Shown here piece after piece: positions 1-9,685 of a stretch of 64,000 nt of DNA. Numbering within the stretch: position 1 is the stretch's first letter; each line of letters opens with the position of its first letter. Position numbers and translations under genes: made by a program. The notes beneath the pieces were generated by a model. That model was not told the origin of the DNA, did not search any database, and saw only the letters and a list, made by a program, of their open reading frames with translations. This DNA is from Didymella arachidicola. Lineage: Eukaryota > Ascomycota > Dothideomycetes > Pleosporales > Didymellaceae. The DNA is taken from positions 1,984,001 through 2,048,000 of the forward strand of contig CM049989.1 of assembly GCA_016630955.3 (NCBI GenBank), written 5' to 3'.

Positions 1-1069
1 TCCCACTCTACCATTTTCCATCCGCAGGACGATCGGCGACTTCCACCACTACGGAGGAGTGCACGTCGGGTGCGCGCTGTCAGCAGTACTCTGGTACATT
101 ATGTTCACAGGTCTGAACACCGTTCGAGTCCTCGACCTCCTTTCACAAGACGACACAACCACAACACTATACATCGAGATCACCATATCATACATCACCC
201 TATTCATCGTCCTCTTAATCTGCCTAACCGCCATCCCCCGCCTCCGCGTCCGCTTCCACAACACCTTCGAAGCCACCCACCGCTTCGGCGGCTGGGCAGC
301 CCTCCTCATCCTCTGGCTCCACGCCGGCATCACAACCCTCGACCCCACCTCCACACCACTTCACACCCACCCATCCCTCTACCTCCTCGCCCTCACCACC
401 CTCCTCATCCTCCTCCCCTGGCTACGCATCCACCGCATCCCCATCACAACCACCCTCCTCTCCCCGCAAACCCTCGCCCTCACATTCCCCTCCCCCAACA
501 CCCCCCACACATCCACCCTCCGCTTCTCCACCACCCCCCTCACAGAATGGCACGCCTTCGCCACAATCCCCCTCACCCCATCAACAGCCCAAATATTCGT
601 CTCCGCAGCAGGCGACTGGACAAGAGACCTCCTCACAAACCCCCCCTCCACCCTCTGGCTCCGCAACCCCCCCACAAGAAACTTCCTCTCCCTCGTCCCG
701 CTCTTCAAAGATGTATTGCTCGTCGCAACAGGCGCCGGCATCGCGCCCGTGCTCTCCCTCCTCGCGAGCCCCCCCGTGCGTCGCATGCGCGCGCAGGGCC
801 GCAGGGTGCGGGTGTTGTGGTGTGTGAGCGACCCCTGGGCGCCGCGGTGGGGGTTCGTGATGGATGTGGTGAGGGCGGTGGATCCGAAGGCTGTGATGGT
901 TGATAGTAGGGTGGGGAGGATGGATTTAGTGTTTGAGGCGCGGGGGTTGTGTGAGAGGGAGGGGTTGGAGGCGGTGTTTGTGGTTGGGAATCGGTGGGTT
1001 ACTGGGGAGGTTGTGAGGGGGTGTAAGGGGAGGGGGGTGCTGGCGTATGGGGCTGTGTTTGATAGTTAG
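1..1069 (+). CDS. TmpA-like membrane flavoprotein oxidoreductase, 3' part
   Basis: The frame is open from the left window edge (frame starting at base 2) to the TAG at 1067-1069, so the start lies outside the window; an acceptor-like CAG at 25-27 could begin this exon. The visible ~355 residues have about four hydrophobic helices, then a soluble half with LLVATGAGIAPVLSLL, a nucleotide-binding G-x-G-x-x-P loop of ferredoxin-reductase-like domains. This layout (membrane helices, then FAD/NAD domain) matches the fungal TmpA / NRPS-associated ferric-reductase-like family, known in Aspergillus as membrane oxidoreductases affecting development. Family assignment is inference from layout. Codon third positions are almost all C before about 770 and almost all G after it. 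Confidence 0.7.
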   Translation, partial: PTLPFSIRRTIGDFHHYGGVHVGCALSAVLWYIMFTGLNTVRVLDLLSQDDTTTTLYIEITISYITLFIVLLICLTAIPRLRVRFHNTFEATHRFGGWAALLILWLHAGITTLDPTSTPLHTHPSLYLLALTTLLILLPWLRIHRIPITTTLLSPQTLALTFPSPNTPHTSTLRFSTTPLTEWHAFATIPLTPSTAQIFVSAAGDWTRDLLTNPPSTLWLRNPPTRNFLSLVPLFKDVLLVATGAGIAPVLSLLASPPVRRMRAQGRRVRVLWCVSDPWAPRWGFVMDVVRAVDPKAVMVDSRVGRMDLVFEARGLCEREGLEAVFVVGNRWVTGEVVRGCKGRGVLAYGAVFDS

Positions 1070-2003
1070 GGGGGTGGTGGATGAGGTGGGATTGGGGATC
1101 TGGCGATGCTGTGGTGTTGTTGTGAGCGGATATCTTGGGGTGTTTGGTTCGGGCGGCGTTGGTCGGACCCAGGGGGGTGTATACTTGCAGGTGATCTGAC
1201 AAGACACATGGGTAGAACGGTGGTCATCGCATGCTCATTTCTGATATATCGCTCTGTTTTTGCCCGGTCGATAGGTGCTTCGATTTCTCTGTCTGAATCC
1301 GTGGATGCCGCCCATTTGCGCTTGACGCAAACACCTCCCAAAAACACCACAACAACCTTACAAAGTACACAAACCCACCCACAAAAATCAGTTCCACATA
1401 CTTCCAAACAAGCAAGAAAATCTACCCTCTTCTGCAACCCTCTCTCGCCTACGCATACACCCTCCCCCTTTCCACACCTCAACACACCTTCCTGCCTCCT
1501 CACAGTACATCCCAGTAGTCTCTTTCACAATTGAAAAGCGCTAGTTGGATAGATTCAAGGTTTGAGGCTATTGAAGTGCTGTGGTCTCACTAGTTGGTTT
1601 ACACATCAAGGCTAACACACAAGGCTAACACACAAGGCTAACACACAAGGCTAACACACAAGGCTAACACACCAAGGCTAACGCAAGAGGAAATGAGTAT
1701 GCGGAAAGTAGCTTCGATAGTGCCAAGCTAATTGCATCCCTGAGTCCTTGTCAGAACACTACGCCCTGGTATCCAGCGATCAGCGGGGACGTGGGATCAG
1801 TGTGCCCAGGGAGGAAAAACGTGGAAGTGGAGTATCTTATCTTCACACGAGGGAAGCTCGCCAAGAAGTTGATCGTTGCATACGCATATTACGATTACTT
1901 TGCTGATTTCCTCGTCGTTCTCGCGTAATCCCAATACAGTCAAGAAGGGTATATACATCTCACCACCACCCATTACAACCCCACCTCACCTAGTTCCCCG
2001 TCT
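1070..2003. other. Intergenic, convergent 3' ends; no gene seen
   Basis: No ORF with domain character on either strand; the short ORFs are proline/threonine-rich shadows of C-rich sequence. It lies between two convergent genes. The only structure is the 13-bp tandem array at 1606-1684. Confidence 0.6.
1606..1684. repeat. 13-bp minisatellite, six copies
   Basis: The word AAGGCTAAC recurs at 1608, 1621, 1634, 1647, 1660 and 1674, a period of 13,13,13,13,14. The unit is ACAAGGCTAACAC. Copies are nearly identical, so the array is young or homogenised. No coding potential. Confidence 0.95.
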
Positions 2004-2652
2004 CTACAACATATACACAGCAAACCCAGCAGCAACCACCATCAAACCCTCAACCCCAATCCTCCCCGCCGCACCAGTAAACTGCGCCGGCGAACCTGTC
2101 GCAGTCCTGGTAGCATTACCGCTCGATCCGGCGCTCGCCGGGGGTCCGTAGCCAGGCATACTAACGATGGAGGGCTTTGTAGCGTTCTTGCCGGCTTCGC
2201 AGGAGGGGATCGGGGCGTTGGAGCGGGTTACAATGACATCCGCAGCGGGGGCGGTGGGGCAGCCGGGGTTTGCGGTTATGGTGGTTGTGATGGAGGCGGG
2301 CGCGGGGGAGGGGGTGGGGATGGGGGTGGAGGCGGGCTTGGATGATGCGGCGGAGGATGCGGCCGCGGAAGAGGCTGCTGAGTACTGACTGTGGGAGGTT
2401 AGTTGGTTGAATCGGACAGTGACGAGTCGATGGGAGAGCGGGTAGGCAGGCACCAGGAGATTGATGCTGAAAAGTCCAGCAATGCTTAAATTTTGCAGAA
2501 GACAAGGGTGGTGCTGAGTGGAGCATGTCCATTGCACATGTCCATTGCACATGGTGGAAGTAATGACAGTGGGAGCGGGTTGTAAAGTTTTGAACTTACG
2601 CAGAAACGCCGGCAGTGAGCGCAATGGCGCCGATGAGAGTGAACGACTTCAT
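2004..2652 (-). CDS. GPI-anchored Ser/Ala/Pro-rich small cell-surface protein
   Basis: Two exons on the minus strand: 2600-2652 and 2004-2388, intron 2389-2599 (GTAAGT...CACAG), giving 145 residues. The 18-residue start MKSFTLIGAIALTAGVSA is a signal peptide. Next come a low-complexity Ser/Ala/Pro stretch and a short core with two cysteines. The C-terminus is Ser/Gly/Thr-rich and ends in a hydrophobic tail (GLMVVAAGFAVYML), a GPI attachment signal. Likely a wall or membrane-surface protein; the molecular role is unknown. The splice junction restores one frame (..VSA|QYSAAS..), which supports the intron. The intron is long for this genome and contains a 13-bp tandem duplication. A TATA-like site lies about 112 bp upstream. 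Confidence 0.75.
2524..2553. repeat. 13-bp tandem duplication inside the GPI-protein intron
   Basis: CATGTCCATTGCA occurs twice head to tail (2524-2536, 2537-2549) and is followed by a third partial CATG. It sits within the 211-bp intron and may explain its length. Confidence 0.9.
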
Positions 2653-2763
2653 TTTGGGGATATGCTGATGAACAGACTGGAGTTTGAAGATTCAAGATGA
2701 CTTGAATGGAACGAGTGACTTAAGACCTTGACAATGGGAGGGGGATAGGATTTCGCTTCGATC

Positions 2764-2770
2764 CTTTATA
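2764..2770 (-). promoter_or_regulatory. TATA-like box of the GPI-protein gene
   Basis: TATAAAG on the minus strand, about 112 bp before the ATG at 2652. Confidence 0.45.
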
Positions 2771-3558
2771 TTGGTAAACGCCACAACATTAGGTACCCTT
2801 AGTCGTTCGAAGAATCTAGCGAAACCAATACCAAGACTGAAACCGTCGATCCGCCGCTTCCACGCCGCAAGTGTTGGTCTTGTCAGGTGCCGATGCCGCT
2901 TTCAACCAAGGCAGGACACAACCAACGGCAAGGCTGCTCATCTCCGGCAATTCAACTTACCGTTCTTCTGCCGTGTGTGACTACAAAAAGCATCCAAATC
3001 AGTAAGATGAGCAAGGCAAGTGCCGTCTCGTGGTGCATCGTAGTCAGTCGTAGTGTTAGTGTAAAAGCCCGTGTCCGGAACGTTCACGTTCCAGCCAGCT
3101 CGCCATACGCTTTCAGGCATAGCATTCCACGCTAGGCCGAGTTTCGAAACAAGCGGCCAATCAGTATGGCGCATCTCCTGACCCTACAGCGCATTAGTGC
3201 CCGACGTCACTGCGATGTTTACATTTTTTGTCCGGAAGCGAGCGTTCCGTGGTACGGGTGTGTTCATCTTTTGCGGGGAACGGGCGAGGCTGCTTTCCTC
3301 CACACTACCCCTTTCGTCGCGTTCAATCGACCATTACAAATTCCCCTTTCCGGATTCAGCTGAGCAGTGGCGGGAGCTACTGCGTCGATTGCAGTAGAAC
3401 GATGCTCGAAATTTCCAAAGGCCCCGGATGTTGTTGCAACCGCACTATGGTAGGTCGTTGCCAAAGGCGGTAAGAATGATGATGGATGTGGACTGGCGAT
3501 GAAAGGGTGGATGAGAAAGAGGCCGTTCGCGCATGGGACCATGGATCGAGAAGAGTGG

Positions 3559-3565
3559 TATAAGT
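3559..3565 (+). promoter_or_regulatory. TATA-like box of the Rds1-like gene
   Basis: TATAAGT, about 115 bp before the ATG at 3678, with a pyrimidine-rich leader between. Confidence 0.5.
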
Positions 3566-3677
3566 AAATGAGATCTGTCCCTGTAAACATCCAGCATCAG
3601 ACAATTTCAACAGTCTTCCATCTCATCCCTCTTCAGACTTTAATCCTTTCAGGTTAATACCTCATACTTCCATCACA

Positions 3678-4559
3678 ATGAAGTCCACATTCGCTGTTGC
3701 TGCCCTGGCTGCTGTTGCCTCTGCCGCTCCCACCAAGCGTGCTACTGGCCCCTCCGATGCCGACATCCTCAACTACGCTCTGACACTTGAGCACCTTGAG
3801 AACAACTTCTACAAGCAGGGTCTCGCCAACTTCACCGAGGCTGACTTCAAGGCTGCCGGTTTTGGCGCTGATGTTCGCGCTCGCATTGAGACCATCAGCT
3901 CTGATGAGGCTACGCACGTCTCGTTCCTCTCTGGTGCTCTGACCGCCGCTGGCGCAAAGCCCGTTGCGGAGTGCCAATACGCCTTCGGCGTTACCAGCGT
4001 GCAGTCCTTCCTCGCCACTGCCTCCGTCCTCGAGGGTGTTGGTGTCAGCGCCTACCTCGGTGCCGCTGCCGACATCATGTCCAAGACCTACCTCACCGCT
4101 GCCGGCTCTATCCTGACAGTCGAGGCCCGCCACAGCGCCTACATCCGCGGCCAGAACAAGCAGAGCCCCTTCCCCCAGCCATTCGACGCTCCTCTCTCTT
4201 ACAACGAGGTCTACACTCTCGCCGCTGGCTTCATCAAGAACTGCCCCACTTCCAACGCTCCTCTGCCCGTCAAGGCCTTCCCCAGCCTATCTGCGTCCAG
4301 CAAGGACACCCCCATCAAGACCGGTTCCACCGTTCTTCTCGGCACCACCGGCTACAAGATCGAGGGCAAAGTCTACGCTGCCTTCATCGCCGTCACTGGT
4401 CCCACCTTCGTTGAGGCCAAGTCTGTCAACGGTGGCTACGAGGTCGTCGTGCCCAAGGGCTTCGCTGGCCAGAGCTACGTTGTCCTCACCAGCTGCAACA
4501 CTGCTGCCACCGACGACACGATCCTTGCTGGCCCTGCCATCGTTGAGATCTCATCTTAA
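3678..4559 (+). CDS. Rds1-like secreted ferritin-fold stress protein
   Basis: Single exon, 293 residues, with a clear ATG after a CA-rich leader. Residues 1-17 (MKSTFAVAALAAVASAA) are a signal peptide, followed by a Lys-Arg site. Residues about 25-165 (DADILNYALTLEHLENNFY.., ..ISSDEATHVSFLSGAL.., ..VEARHSAYIRG..) carry the paired E/H helices of the Ferritin_2 family, which includes fission yeast Rds1, a stress- and nutrient-regulated protein. The C-terminal ~100 residues form a beta-rich extension ending in a conserved-looking SYVVLTSCNTA segment. Metal binding is plausible but not shown. Strong C-ending codon bias, unlike nearby genes, suggests high expression. Confidence 0.85.
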   Translation: MKSTFAVAALAAVASAAPTKRATGPSDADILNYALTLEHLENNFYKQGLANFTEADFKAAGFGADVRARIETISSDEATHVSFLSGALTAAGAKPVAECQYAFGVTSVQSFLATASVLEGVGVSAYLGAAADIMSKTYLTAAGSILTVEARHSAYIRGQNKQSPFPQPFDAPLSYNEVYTLAAGFIKNCPTSNAPLPVKAFPSLSASSKDTPIKTGSTVLLGTTGYKIEGKVYAAFIAVTGPTFVEAKSVNGGYEVVVPKGFAGQSYVVLTSCNTAATDDTILAGPAIVEISS

Positions 4560-5203
4560 GCGGCGGTCGAGCTATAATCTGTTGTTGTTAGTGTGACTTC
4601 TCGCGCCCAAAAGAGTTGCGATGTACATATCTCTTCTGCCTAACTTGTAATGTTTGATACCAAAATGAATACTCAATTTCCTGAAAACATCTTTGCCACT
4701 ATTTTTTGTGACTCGTGCTACGCCTCTTAATTTGGGGGCTTGTGTCTGGGTCTGCGCGAGCAACTCCGCCGCACACTGTAGGGTGGTGAATGGTGGCTGA
4801 TGAACTATCGATGACCCTAGCGGTAACCATGACACACTAGGCTGTGATTAAATGCACCGCAAATAGTAGGTCTCGAGCGGTAACTGACGACTGATTGCAG
4901 AGTCGAGAGCCGAAACCTCCTGACAGCCCGTCTGTGTTAGTACCCCTTCTGGGCTTTGACACAGAGGACTGCGCCCAATGTCAAAAGTGCGATCTGAATT
5001 TGCTTTCGAGAGCGGGAGCCAGGCCACGATACCTATCCACTTGCTCGTGAGATGACATGTAGGCCTGGGTGATTGCGTGGGGACAACCTTGAACATAGCA
5101 GCCACAGCCTGTCAAGCGGCAGACTCGGCCTTCCTGTCATAACTTCAGGGAAGCTTTGTGCAAATCATCGCAGCGGCAGTTGATTCGAGATCGAGGTTAC
5201 AGC
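4560..5203. other. Intergenic, convergent 3' ends; no gene seen
   Basis: 3' flanks of the Rds1-like gene and the HET gene. Nothing coding recognised. Confidence 0.6.
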
Positions 5204-7242
5204 TCATACCAACATGATCGTCTGCATCTCGAGGTTATCCACGTCGAAGTCTTTGAACTCGGACCGTGTGTTGCGCTCAAATTGGAATGCTCCGACACGC
5301 TCGTACTCGTTCGGCGTTCTTCTTGTAGGCTCTATTATCAGACCGCATACACTCGAGCCTCCCAGCCACTCGCTATAGGTCATGGCGAGAAAATAAGTGC
5401 CCTCACAGTTCCTTATTCCTTGGGCATAACCTGCGTCATAGCCTTCGCTAAGCCTGAGACAGCCAATGTCTGCTAGCGCTTGCACTTCTAGATTGGGTCG
5501 GATGTTCGCAGACATGCAGATAAATCCATCTTTGACCGCGCCCATGGGATCAGACGTTGCGAGCTGAACACAGGCCTCGTGGATTGTTACAAGGCAGCGG
5601 TACTTCGGAGGATATCTATCAACGAGAGGTCCATGCTGGACGTGGCCCTGCGCGGCGGCCCAAGACCAAGAGGGTGCTGGTAGCGAATGTGTTAGACACC
5701 CCTGCTTAATGAAACGATTGACTTACCGTACTCTTGTGAGCGATCGCGCTGGCCTCTTGTTTCATAAGGGATTCCTATCCTATGCCACAGCAATCCGTTG
5801 ATCATATCCCCTCGCCAGATACCTGCCAGATACTCGTCCTTGAGTAAGTCGTTGAAAGAATGAGCCAAGCCTGAAATCGCGGGGAACACATCGCTGCGGA
5901 ACGTGAGACTACTATCAGCATAGAACCCGACAAGCATGAGCCATGTCCAATAGGTGTTTTGAGCGTGCACGGTGTCGTCGTTGAAATGGCTCGCAGGCAA
6001 CAAGCGTGCAGGTAGTCTGACACGAGGCTCGTGCCGAGGAGAATTGTACGATACACCTTGAGGGAACATCTCGTTCGCTACGAGCTCTGAGCACTCCCAT
6101 GTCAATTGTCTGTCGAAGTAGATTGGGCGAGGGCTCAATATGCGTTCCTGGTAGACCCATCCACGTTTGACAAGGCCGGTGCTGAGGGTGCGAGGTATCT
6201 GCCGCCCAGTGAACGCCCAATACTTCCTATCATGGCCGGCTCGAACGATTCGGATATTGACGAGATCCAGACTGGTTGGATCTCTTGACTGGAATAATCC
6301 TTCAGAAAGATGTGAAGTAGAGAACTCGGCCCTAACTGCGGCCGCCACCGCACCCAGGTTGCAAGATGCCTGTTGATACACCAGACCCATGAGCGAGGCC
6401 TCCTTGCGCCAATCGTCTAGGTCATCCTGTATGATGCACAGAGCATCTATCCAAACGTAGTCGAAACTAAGTTGTCGGGTAACCACGATCGCGTCTCGAA
6501 ACGTAGATGTTAGATAACGCGGAGATATACGTATTTGCAATTCTTCGGTGTTAGGTCGAAGCAACTTTGGCATTTTGGTTTGACCCCATCGATGGCTCAC
6601 TGTAGTGTATCTAATGGTGCCGTCCTGGTTGTGATTTTTCGGATTATTGACCAGTCGTGGATCTCCAGTAACACTGATCAGTCTTGTCGGCAAGAATCCC
6701 TGAGCGCCGTTGTTACTGCTCTGGCGGCAGGTCTTATGTTCAGATATGCACGTTTGGACCCATTGCCGCATCTGTCCAAACGATGCAATGTCATCAGGTT
6801 CATCTGAATGTATACTTGGACGTATGCTGACGGAGCCGAGCTTGTGATGATCGAGCTTTGGATCCAGTTCAAGAGCTGGAGATTCAACTGAGCCCACGGC
6901 CGCCATATATGTTATCTTGTTAGGGTGAAAGATTTGTGGTCCCTGCTTCTCAAGACGCCAGTCAAGAGGTGGCGCGATACTAGGGATTAAGGAATACCAA
7001 GGCAGGTCAGATGCGCGTACGTTTTGAATCCGAAGAAGAGCACAATGATCGCAGTACTTGGAAAGCCGATGACGGAGTTTGCCCTGTAGAGGTAGCTGAA
7101 GTCGAACATTTGTCGGTACGCTTGGTCGCGAGAACAGACTTTGACACGTCAAGCAAAGATTGCCTGAATGATTCCGATAGACGCAGGAATTGATAGCAAC
7201 GGTTTCCCTAGAAAGAGACAACTCCTCTGTTGGCTGATCCAT
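5204..7242 (-). CDS. HET-domain protein
   Basis: Two exons on the minus strand: 5727-7242 and 5204-5676, intron 5677-5726 (GTAAGT...ACCAG), 662 residues. The HET core spans roughly residues 215-330: YTTVSHRWG, then FRDAIVVTRQLSFDYVWIDA LCIIQDD, then a W-x-x-E-A-S-x-M-x-x-V-Y-x-x-A block. The junction recreates APSWSWA, the conserved segment that follows the HET domain in this family, strongly supporting the intron. HET proteins act in non-self recognition and programmed cell death after fusion of unlike hyphae. There is no NACHT, ankyrin or WD module. An in-frame ATG 27 codons upstream (7323) is possible; I chose 7242 because the extra stretch has no family features. No stop or frameshift, so it looks functional. 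Confidence 0.85.
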
Positions 7243-7550
7243 GGCGAGCACCTGGTGCAAAGCGGCTGCAAGGTTATAAATCGTGGATGGCAGCGGATAA
7301 GCGCGCGCGAAGGTTACGCACATGCAGGAGCCGATTGTGGGAGCCCTGTTTGTCAGTGTACAACGATCGGCCTCCGACGTCCCGCGCTACGCCTGCATCT
7401 CACCTGCCCAGGTGGTTGGCATAGAGCATCACGTTGCGTGTTATAACCATCCAGCGCACAGAAGTCGAATAGGCCGATTAGAGTAGATCAAGATTGGAAC
7501 ATGGTAGAAACCGAATTTGATGCTGAGTATGCGTGCGCCCCGTGCTTTTT
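7243..7550. other. Split flanks around the HET gene start; nothing seen
   Basis: Upstream region of the HET gene reaching the 3' end of the HIRIP3-like gene, about 308 bp. No additional gene. Confidence 0.5.
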
Positions 7551-8872
7551 CTACTCGGAATCGTTAGGTCCGCTGTCATTGCCGTCATCGTCCCCAGACG
7601 AACTCTGGCCGTCGCCTTCGTCCTCGTCGTCCTGATCGTCCTCGCTGGACTCGACTCCGTCGTCCTTGTTCTCCTCGCTTTCCTCATCATCGTCGCTGAA
7701 CTCAATCTTCTGCACAGGCACTGGTCGGGCAGCAGCTCTGCGCCTTGGTCGTCCACCGGTGTCCTCAGCTGTGCCCCAAGAGGCTTCACCTTCTTTGATG
7801 GCCTCGAGATCCTTCTCGAACTCGCGCTTCTCCTTGATCTTAGCTGCTTTCTCATCTGAGAACCTGCCATCCATGCCAGCATCTGACAGCATACCCTTGA
7901 GGTGTCTGATCTTGTCCTTCGAGGTGTCAAACTTGGCCAGCTCCTTTGACCATACCTTGCGAATGCCACACTTGACCAGCCAGCTCTGTAGCCGCTTGAT
8001 TTCAGCTGTATCTGGGTCGTCAGCGGCCTTGGATATAGTCTTGGCCTTTGGCTTCGCGGGCTCCTTCGTCTTCGCTGCCGGTGCTTTCTTCTGCCGCTTG
8101 TTCTTAGCAGGCGACTCGTCGAGTAGACTCGAAAGCTCGCTCTCTGACACGTCACTGTTAAGTGCTGGAGGTGAATTCTTCGCCCTTTTCGCTGGTGTAG
8201 TTGCAGATTCGGCGTCGCTACCATCCTCCTTCTCAATGACCGGCTTTGTCTTCTTCGTGGAGGTCTTCGGCGCCTCATCCTCCTCGTCTGAGTCTTCATG
8301 CACCACCTTGTTTGTTCTCCGAGCTGTCTTCTTCGCAGGCTCGCTCTCAGCATCTGATGGCTCATCTGACAGCTCATCCTCAGAAGATGCGGTCTTTCTC
8401 CGCTTCTGCGGTTGCTTCTTCGGGGTAGCTGCCTTTCGTTTGGCGCCCTGCTTGCTCTGAACCTTTGGTTCGGTCTTCTTTGCTGGTACCTTGGGATTGG
8501 ACGATTTTAGGGCGGGCTTCGCTGGTTCAAGCTCAGGTTCATCGCCGCAGTACTTGTCCTGCGAGAGATAGTCAGCTTTACTCAGCGCTTCAGACAGAGC
8601 TTCCGTGTCCTTGCTCTGGGGTCGCCGGTAGAGTCACCGTAATCTCAAGGCTACAGTGTACTTACAACTGCCTCCTCAATAGCATCTTTGCTCTTTTTCT
8701 TCCAATCAGCGCCTTTGAGAAGACCATCTGGCAAGCCGAGCGCTTGTTCTGCACGCGTCCGTACGCGCTTGACCGTCAAGTCAACTGTGTTGCCCGCTCT
8801 GTGCAGGGAGATGACAACATCTTGAAGCTTCTGCAAAATTGCTGCATCCGAAGGCTGCTCCATGTCTGACAT
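7551..8872 (-). CDS. HIRIP3/DEK-C-type chromatin protein (histone-chaperone-like)
   Basis: Two exons on the minus strand: 8666-8872 and 7551-8558, intron 8559-8665 (GTAAGT...TCGCAG), phase 0, 404 residues. Residues 1-69 form a DEK_C-like helical domain (SDAAILQKLQDVVISL.., VRTRAEQALGLP..GLL). The middle is basic and rich in Lys/Ala/Pro with Ser-Asp-Glu clusters. Residues about 245-320 (DTAEIKRLQSWLVKCGIRKV W.., KIRHLKGMLSDAGMDGRFS) match the conserved HIRIP3 block, and the tail is strongly acidic. In animals HIRIP3 binds H2A-H2B and HIRA, so a nuclear histone-chaperone or transcription role is expected. Acidic and basic low-complexity blocks make start and domain limits approximate. Confidence 0.8.
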
Positions 8873-9685
8873 GTTTGGCGCAGTATCGAGTGTTGTTTGA
8901 CATCAACGCGTGACGCGCCGCGATGACGGCTCACTTCACTAGCGCCTGCCCCAGGAAGAACTTAGGGCAGGAACAACGGGCCAACAGCTTCCCTCTAGCG
9001 CCGCGGGATCGCCCAATTGGGTGCATCAGCTATTAGGCATAGCAGGGCCGAATTTCTCTGCGCACTCGAACTCGAGAGCCCAATGTTTGCATTTGCCATA
9101 GGGCCTGTGCAATCATGATGGGCAAATGAGAAGCGTGGACTCGCTCACGGTTGGCCCCTCACTGCCCAATGTGAAGTCACAGAGACTTGGTCGGTGCGCA
9201 CCCACCGCGGGGTGCTCAACCGACGTCACAGGTATCGCAGTTTGCGCTGCAGCCCGTTTCTTCCCAAGTTCAACAATTCGCAAAAGATTCGTTGGCACTC
9301 TGCAAGCCACCAGGCCTCAGCTCCTCCAATATTAGATCACCCTAACCGCTTCTTCCCTCTGACTGCAGTGCGCTCTGCGGTCTGCCTTGGTGGTTGTTCT
9401 CCCGGCGAATCGTCGATTCTGCTGGAACCCACTTCCTGCGACGAGCGGGTCCCTCTCACAACCAAAATCATTCTTTCGTCACCCTCGCGCTTTACCGAAA
9501 ACTTCCTTGCTCTCGTGGCTTCTATCACCTAGATCTTCTGCGATCGACACTCTACCGACTATCTGCGCTCTGTAGTTGTTGACCTGACACAGTGCGACGC
9601 TCATTCTCGAGAACGCGCTGTCAACACCGCACCACCTAACCTACCTACCCCACGTCGTCGCAACTACTATACACGACACACGAAC
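8873..9685. other. Divergent promoter between HIRIP3-like and tps1
   Basis: No coding ORF recognised. A pyrimidine-rich leader precedes the tps1 ATG. One stress-element-like CCCCT occurs at 9155-9159, but a single 5-mer is weak evidence of stress control. Confidence 0.5.

Larger units (their letters stand above)
2653..3677. other. Divergent promoter region; no gene seen
   Basis: Shared upstream region of the GPI-protein gene (-) and the Rds1-like gene (+). Short ORFs on both strands show no domain features or signal peptides. TATA-like sites lie near both ends. Confidence 0.6.

Noticed and set aside
70..903. 277-codon His/Pro/Arg-rich ORF
   Set aside because: A shadow of the TmpA-like frame produced by its C-rich third positions.
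7666..8460. 264-codon Ser/Phe/Leu-rich ORF opposite the HIRIP3-like gene
   Set aside because: Antisense of acidic and Lys-rich codons; no domain, and the minus-strand gene explains the region.
9155..9159. Stress response element upstream of tps1
   Set aside because: A single CCCCT is expected by chance in 800 bp; not enough to claim regulation.
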